The translations under genes and the position numbers were made by a program. The notes under the pieces are model-generated. The model saw nothing but the letters and a program-made list of their open reading frames with translations, searched no databases and was not told where the DNA came from. Shown here piece by piece: positions 5,340-8,859 of a DNA stretch of 8,859 bases (position 1 is the first letter of the stretch; each line of letters opens with the position of its first letter). Where the stretch lies: the NCBI GenBank assembly GCA_964654015.1, contig CAZZHQ010000101.1:1-8859 (forward strand), in the 5' to 3' direction. Source of the DNA: JAUUZT01 sp964654015 (GTDB taxonomy: Bacteria; Chloroflexota; Dehalococcoidia; GIF9; AB-539-J10).

Positions 5340-6890
5340 ATGGCTGAAATCCTAGAACCCAGTGACGAACTTCGAAAAAGGCTTCATCCACATGCACTGA
5401 AACGACTGGAGGAATTGCAGGCTGAGGTTATGCAGGAGATACCCCAACTGGTGGAACTAACAATTGAAGACATAAACGCAGATAGCAGCCGGTATTTGGA
5501 AGACACTGAAAAAACCAGAATCAAAAAGTGCTACGATGACATCTCCGAGTGGCTCAACGCCTGTGTTGATATCGGTAGCTCTCCTTCAACATCCTCTCCC
5601 ATATACGCTAGCTGGGTAGTTACACCCATGATGGACCTCAAGTATTTACTCATGAGAGCATATCGACGCAAGGCGGAAGAGGCTGCGAAGGAAAGAAGGA
5701 AACTCGAGGAGAAGCAAAGATGGAACGCTGCATATGAAGTTGTTAACCCGCCCGACAGCGACGCCAAGAGGTATCTTAACGATGAGGAATACGAAAGGTT
5801 CGTAATAGCTGCCCGTGGAGCCATAAGAGCAAATATGGCGAAGGGTCAAGCTTATCTTGACGATATCCGGGCCTTCGACTATCGATGGTGGTTAGGAAGA
5901 ATCAATGATAGAAAAGAGGGAGGGAAGCAGAAAGCCGCAGCCAAGTCTGCTGCCCAGGAATATAACAAGCAGCTCAACAAGGAAAAGGAGAGGCTAAAGG
6001 CAATACTATGTCCCAATAGACAAGACCACACCGTCTACTTCAAAAAGCAAATTAAGGACCCCCGCTATACTGGTGAGGATTTCACTCAGTTTTTACCCAG
6101 TGAAGAAACACGGAATTTTGGTAACACGATTGTTAATATTGGCAGGAAGAAGCTGGACCAGATTATAGAGAGCGCCTTTCGTCAATTCATTGACGGGGAG
6201 TATTTTCGATCTTATTATCTTTTGCCTTCAGCCAAGTACGGTCTGGAGGGCGTGCCATGCCTCGATTTCATATTTGATGTCTATGCGGTTGTGGAGATTA
6301 GGTTCTGGCTAAAGCCGGGACAAAAAACCTTTGGCGACTATCTTTTCAACTTACCGTGGAGAGAGGAACAGGGGCACCCTGTTCCATTAAAACAGCCAGA
6401 GTTCCTTGGTCACCACTACCTTATGCTGACCCCCCAGGATCTCGGCCATAGCTTCTGGCAAAGCGTGCCTTTGGCTCTTCTGGTCTGGTTATTTGAGGCC
6501 GAGACAAAGCCCCCCGGCATTACGATTGCACGAGCCTCAGGGGATAGCACTACATATAGAGTCCAGAAATTCAAGGATGAAGTCAATATACCGGATAAGT
6601 TCGCTGGATATCTCAAGAATATAGGTAGCATCGATGGGATGGTTAGCATGGGTATCATCACTAAGAAGGTGGGTAGCATAGCCAAAAGTGAACTTTGTGA
6701 GCTCAAGAAAGAATGTGAACCTTCAACCCTAGAATTTAAGATCAGAGGAAAAGGTACAAAGAAGGCAAAGACGTTTCAGCTATTCAGCCAGGGGAAGGGG
6801 CCTTCCAGCCCCGAGGTGAAGGCTTTGGGCCTGCACAAGTCCACCCGTTTTAAATATTACAGTCAATATCTTACGGAATGTAAGCCGTAG
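5340..6890 (+). CDS. Unrecognised 516-aa protein of the recombinase operon
   Basis: The ATG at 5340 has GGGAG 7 nt upstream. I do not recognise the family. There is no signal peptide. The N-terminal half is helical and charged, with coiled-coil stretches near 106-128 (RAYRRKAEEAAKERRKLEEK) and 195-222 (EYNKQLNKEKERLK). Around residues 225-400 is a likely folded alpha/beta domain rich in aromatics (CLDFIFDVYAVVEIRFWL at about 307-324; SFWQSVPLALLVWLFEAE at 371-388). The basic C-terminus (residues 464-516), with SSPEVKALGLHKSTRFKYYS, could bind DNA. No nuclease, ATPase or helicase motif was found. It is the last and largest gene of the block, following the zinc-ribbon recombinase and winged-helix genes. 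A role as architectural or target-recognition factor is speculation from position and basic charge. Confidence 0.85.
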   Translation: MAEILEPSDELRKRLHPHALKRLEELQAEVMQEIPQLVELTIEDINADSSRYLEDTEKTRIKKCYDDISEWLNACVDIGSSPSTSSPIYASWVVTPMMDLKYLLMRAYRRKAEEAAKERRKLEEKQRWNAAYEVVNPPDSDAKRYLNDEEYERFVIAARGAIRANMAKGQAYLDDIRAFDYRWWLGRINDRKEGGKQKAAAKSAAQEYNKQLNKEKERLKAILCPNRQDHTVYFKKQIKDPRYTGEDFTQFLPSEETRNFGNTIVNIGRKKLDQIIESAFRQFIDGEYFRSYYLLPSAKYGLEGVPCLDFIFDVYAVVEIRFWLKPGQKTFGDYLFNLPWREEQGHPVPLKQPEFLGHHYLMLTPQDLGHSFWQSVPLALLVWLFEAETKPPGITIARASGDSTTYRVQKFKDEVNIPDKFAGYLKNIGSIDGMVSMGIITKKVGSIAKSELCELKKECEPSTLEFKIRGKGTKKAKTFQLFSQGKGPSSPEVKALGLHKSTRFKYYSQYLTECKP

Positions 6891-6954
6891 CAGCATAAGG
6901 ATAAGTACGGTTTAGACCTACCCATTTAAAGCGCCGTGAATTCCCTACTACCTC

Positions 6955-6993
6955 GGTAGGTATTAGGATGGCAAATTGCCTTTCTACCCTACC
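6955..6993. repeat. Nested inverted repeat downstream of the 516-aa gene
   Basis: Outer arms GGTAGG (6955-6960) and CCTACC (6988-6993) enclose a perfect inner palindrome GGCAAATTGCC (6970-6980). A second small stem, CTACC-TC-GGTAG, overlaps the left arm. There is no T-tract, so a terminator is unlikely; an operator or recombination site is possible. The half-site GGCAAA recurs in the 7227-7327 repeats. Confidence 0.5.
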
Positions 6994-7127
6994 ACCGCTC
7001 CCCTTCATCTTCTTTGGGAAGTGGGTGTAGTTACTGCCATTGTGCCTACCTGCCTGATCCCCGTAACGCTTGCCGGTATGACCCCACCGATGTCGACTAC
7101 ATCACCATGACCAAAGGCTGGCCATGA
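6960..7127 (+). pseudogene. Possible 3' remnant of a Cys-containing protein gene
   Basis: A frame open after the TAG at 6957-6959 encodes 55 residues with no proper start. Its end looks protein-like: GCSYCHCAYLPDPRNACRY, then DPTDVDYITMTKGWP and TGA. A neighbouring frame from ATG 6968 encodes LPFIFFGKWV and then stops at 7028, so a frameshift inside an older gene is conceivable. The C-Y-C-H-C cluster hints at metal binding. No family is recognised, and chance cannot be excluded. Confidence 0.25.
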
Positions 7128-7226
7128 TAGCCATAGCGGGTGTCTCGTCTTCGGTAAGAACGTTGCCTGCCACCTGCGATATCCTCGATAGCTTATATTC
7201 CACAAAACGATGCGATAAATCAATAA

Positions 7227-7327
7227 TTGGCAAACCTGGGGTCGCCTATATTGGCAAACCTGGCTTGGCTATACTGGCAAACTTGGAGTCGCCCTTAATC
7301 ACCTCTATTGGCAAACCTGGAGTCGCT
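7227..7327. repeat. Four 20-bp direct repeats, iteron-like
   Basis: Copies start at 7227, 7251, 7274 and 7308 with consensus TTGGCAAACCTGGAGTCGCC. Copies 1 and 4 differ at two positions; copy 2 keeps the first 13 bases and then diverges; copy 3 differs at the first base and has ACTTGG for ACCTGG. Start-to-start spacings are 24, 23 and 34 bp. Spacing off the codon triplet (copy 3 is out of frame) indicates selection on DNA, not protein. Such arrays act as initiator-binding iterons or operators. The array lies upstream of a sigma-like and a clamp gene. Confidence 0.85.
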
Positions 7328-7328
7328 T

Positions 7329-7517
7329 CTAGTTAGCCTTACTGGCAGACTGTACTGTCTCCGTGCACTCTGCTTGAGACCCACTGGTTTGTCCTACTTT
7401 GATATGGGCAAGGCTCAACTCTGAATCCGAACTGATTTTATCATTAATAAAAAAGTAATTACTTCCTTTTCTTTCCCAAAGGCTCTTTTGTAAAGCATAA
7501 TTCTTAATATCAGACAC
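7329..7517 (-). CDS. Doubtful small hypothetical protein (62 aa)
   Basis: The GTG at 7517 opens a frame beginning MSDIKNYALQKSLWERKGSN and ending SASKAN. A weak AAGAG lies 8 nt upstream. The N-terminal half has plausible protein composition (YFFINDKISSDSELSLAHIK); the last part is low-complexity Ser/Thr/Ala. No promoter, family or partner is seen and it opposes its neighbours. It is kept because codon choice is not absurd and the frame covers an otherwise unexplained stretch. Confidence 0.25.
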   Translation of the reverse strand: MSDIKNYALQKSLWERKGSNYFFINDKISSDSELSLAHIKVGQTSGSQAECTETVQSASKAN

Positions 7518-7621
7518 GATATTTGCTCTTTTAACTAAACAATCGTTCCTTTTGTTGGATGATATAGATGGAAAACACGCACTTTAACAACTGAATATGG
7601 CCAAAGCCTTGACCTGAATGC

Positions 7622-7680
7622 TTGCCCAAGTCTATCGGGCAAATAAGATGCCCTAGACACTGGTGAGAGTGCTAGGGCAA
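7622..7680 (+). promoter_or_regulatory. Four-segment leader with alternative hairpins before the sigma-like gene
   Basis: Four segments can pair in exclusive ways. Segment 1 TTGCCC (7622-7627) pairs with segment 2 GGGCAA (7637-7642). Segment 3 TGCCCTAG (7649-7656) pairs with segment 4 CTAGGGCA (7672-7679), extended by CACT/AGTG around the loop GGTGAG. Alternatively, segment 2 GGGCA pairs with segment 3 TGCCC across a 7-nt loop. The arrangement recalls attenuators and ends 25 nt before the ATG at 7705. No U-tract follows, so control of translation or RNA stability is likelier than termination. Function is inferred. Confidence 0.55.
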
Positions 7681-7704
7681 ATCTAACAAAGGCGGTAAGG
7701 CACA

Positions 7705-8172
7705 ATGCTAGACTATGGCAAGTATATCACCGTAGCCGACAGGTATCAACGCAAGGCAAGGTATCAGGATAGAGAGGACTTAAACCATACCATTATATTG
7801 AGCCTTGCCCAAGTTCAACTGGCTAAAGATAACAACGGTGGCGGGCAATTATCCGATGTAGCTATGCTACGGGTAGCCTCTTATGAGTGCCAGAAGTATT
7901 GGCGGGCAATCAAGCGACAATTCACTATCTTAAGCCTCAATACCGAGCTAAACAACGGAGACGGAGACGGTATTGAGCTAATAGACACGGTAGCCGATGA
8001 TAAGGCAATTGACCTTGACGTTTGGATTGACGCCAGGACTTGGCTACTCGGTTGCCCTAGACGGTTGATTATGATAGCTAGTAATAGGCTTAAGGGCAAA
8101 GCACTAACTCAATATGAGAGACTTTACCTTTACCGATTTAGAAAAAGAGAGCAAAAAAGTCTAATCCAGTGA
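7705..8172 (+). CDS. Sigma-70-like factor, divergent and small
   Basis: This 155-aa protein has the layout of a short sigma factor. Residues 10-70 resemble region 2 (YQDREDLNHTIILSLAQVQL, then LRVASYECQKYWRAIKR). A linker reads ILSLNTELNNGDGDGIELID and TVADD (75-99), the acidic stretch often seen between regions 2 and 4 (compare ELIDTIADD-type linkers). Residues 107-150 could be a degenerate region 4 (CPRRLIMIASNRLKGKALTQ, then YERLYLYRFRKREQK). The ATG has TAAGG 4 nt upstream. It would direct RNA polymerase to element-specific promoters, for example those of the clamp gene downstream. Region 4 is weakly conserved, so a sigma-like regulator without true promoter specificity is the main alternative. 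Confidence 0.6.
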   Translation: MLDYGKYITVADRYQRKARYQDREDLNHTIILSLAQVQLAKDNNGGGQLSDVAMLRVASYECQKYWRAIKRQFTILSLNTELNNGDGDGIELIDTVADDKAIDLDVWIDARTWLLGCPRRLIMIASNRLKGKALTQYERLYLYRFRKREQKSLIQ

Positions 8173-8197
8173 TAACGATTTACCCTTTCCAATGCCC

Positions 8198-8292
8198 TAT
8201 ATATAGTGGGAGCACCGATTATGCCAGCGGGTTGCGGGTAGTCGGATAGCTTACTACTCGGTGAAGCCGATAGCCTTGCCCACTATCGGATA
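8198..8292 (+). promoter_or_regulatory. Structured leader before the clamp gene
   Basis: The 139-bp gap between the sigma-like and clamp genes is dense in pairing segments. It has a 10-bp palindrome CTATATATAG (8198-8207), CACCGA (8213-8218) with TCGGTG (8258-8263), a nested GTAGT/ACTAC stem, and CCGATA (8267-8272) with TATCGG (8284-8289). TAGTGGG and CCCACTA can also pair over distance. CTTGCCCA followed by CTATCGG occurs here (8275-8289) and, with three extra bases, in the leader at 7621-7638. A regulatory RNA leader or operator is likely; the class is not recognised. Confidence 0.45.
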
Positions 8293-8311
8293 GCCAATAG
8301 GGGGTGTTCAA

Positions 8312-8859
8312 ATAGAACAACTGAATATTGAGGGCAAGCGTTCAGGTGAAGGCTTCGTCGCCCATAAGGCGACACTGGTAAACGCCCTGTCAAGGGCATT
8401 AGCCGACAGAGTAGTGCTGATGGACTTGACTATAGGGCGTAAAGGCTTACTCGGATACCTCAAGGCTCTTGGCGGTTCTAATGTCGTAAAACTGATACCG
8501 TCAACCGGTAATGCTAGCGGGTCGCAGATTGCCGATAGAAAGCTCAAAGTTATCTGCGGAGCTAATACCAGTTACCTGGCCGATAGTGAGTGGATTGGCG
8601 ATAATACGCCAGTTACCATTTGCGATGTCAGGGTAAGTCCCAATAACTCCGTCAAGCCCAATATCGGAGCTTCAGAATTATCGGAAGCACTATCAAGAGT
8701 GTTACCCTTTACCGCTACAGATGACAATCGCCCTATACTCCAATGCGTCAACTTTGTAGCCAAAGAGGGTAAACTCACTCTGATTAGTGCCGATGGTTTT
8801 AGATTAGCCAAGATTAGCCTTGACTACGATGACGGAGAGGGGCAAGCCCTGATAAACCG
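8312..8859 (+). CDS. DNA polymerase III beta clamp-like protein, 3' end beyond window
   Basis: An open frame follows the TAG at 8291 and runs off the right edge (182 residues seen). A sliding-clamp domain II signature is clear: ASELSEALSRVLPFTATDDN (120-139), RPILQCVNF, then GKLTLISADGFRLAKISL (153-170), matching the DnaN pattern of ...RPIL.G...-L.L.ATD..RLA. Residues 13-110 would be a divergent domain I (EGFVAHKATLVNALSRALAD). Clamps tether replicative polymerase and recruit partners. No ATG, GTG or TTG occurs in frame before 8414. An ideal AGGGGG (8299-8304) stands 7 nt before ATA 8312, so ATA (or CTG 8321) is the likely initiator, unless the base is an error for ATG. A clamp outside a dnaA-dnaN context, next to a sigma-like gene, points to a phage or plasmid module. 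Confidence 0.75.
   Translation, partial: MEQLNIEGKRSGEGFVAHKATLVNALSRALADRVVLMDLTIGRKGLLGYLKALGGSNVVKLIPSTGNASGSQIADRKLKVICGANTSYLADSEWIGDNTPVTICDVRVSPNNSVKPNIGASELSEALSRVLPFTATDDNRPILQCVNFVAKEGKLTLISADGFRLAKISLDYDDGEGQALIN

Larger units (their letters stand above)
6891..7704. other. 814-bp region without a convincing gene
   Basis: No long ORF with a good ribosome site was found on either strand. The stretch holds a nested inverted repeat (6955-6993), an ORF remnant (6960-7127), four 20-bp repeats (7227-7327), a doubtful reverse ORF (7329-7517) and paired hairpins (7622-7680). There is no clear terminator after the 516-aa gene. A plus ORF at 7124-7336 consists largely of the repeat array and is rejected as a gene. 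Confidence 0.7.

Noticed and set aside
5531..6706. Minus-strand ORFs opposite the 516-aa gene
   Set aside because: Shadow frames; no ribosome site, promoter or family signal.
7005..7223. Minus ORF of 72 aa
   Set aside because: No ribosome site or recognisable domain; overlaps the more protein-like frame on the other strand.
7227..7327. CRISPR array
   Set aside because: Intervals between repeat copies are only a few to 14 bp and uneven; repeats are not palindromic and no cas gene is present.
7124..7336. Plus ORF of 70 aa with repeated GKPG peptides
   Set aside because: The peptide repeats follow from the 20-bp DNA repeats; copy 3 is out of frame, so selection is on DNA.
8261..8311. Upstream GTG (8261) start for the clamp through a recoded TAG
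   Set aside because: TAG at 8291 is in frame, and TAG ends other genes here, such as those at 4059 and 6890, so general recoding is unlikely.
8308..8811. Minus-strand ORFs at 8308-8547 and 8572-8811
   Set aside because: Antisense shadows of the clamp gene.

Overview
The window looks like accessory, mobile DNA from a bacterium. It holds three tyrosine recombinases, an excisionase-like protein, a tRNA-derived attachment site, IS-like terminal repeats, a sigma-like protein and a partial sliding-clamp protein. No gene fixes the taxon. Canonical sigma-70 promoters and Shine-Dalgarno (SD) sites say bacterial. A Chloroflexota (Dehalococcoidia-like) host is a weak impression only.

Layout. Positions 1-127 carry repeated motifs resembling IS21-family ends, with no transposase in view. 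A 16-bp-stem terminator (269-307) closes a leftward gene block. Read right to left from promoter 3742-3714, that block is a 313-aa helix-turn-helix/helical protein (3676-2735), a 420-aa arm-type integrase (2688-1426) and a 325-aa XerC/D-like recombinase (1293-316). The 3' end of the 420-aa integrase gene overlaps a block matching the anticodon-to-acceptor half of a tRNA-Lys(UUU) gene (1440-1486), probably the attachment core. Left of it lie three 18-bp tandem repeats carrying the same 11-bp motif as the core.

A back-to-back promoter (3782-3810) drives a rightward block. It encodes an excisionase-like HTH protein (3859-4059), a 45-aa single-pass membrane protein (4081-4218), a catalytic-domain-only tyrosine recombinase with a zinc ribbon in its beta-hairpin (4211-4888), a small winged-helix-like protein (4875-5321) and an unrecognised 516-aa protein (5340-6890). 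Start/stop overlaps suggest translational coupling. This block is the best candidate for an undescribed system.

Positions 6891-7704 hold little coding sequence but much structure: a nested inverted repeat, an ORF remnant, four copies of a 20-bp repeat resembling replication iterons, a doubtful small reverse ORF, and a four-segment leader with mutually exclusive hairpins. This leads into a module with a different look: a small sigma-like protein (7705-8172), a structured leader, and a DnaN-like clamp (8312 to the window end) with no canonical start codon. Sigma factor plus clamp suggests a phage-like or plasmid-like transcription/replication module. The divergent promoters, excisionase-like protein and recombinases suggest an integrate/excise switch; that link is inference.
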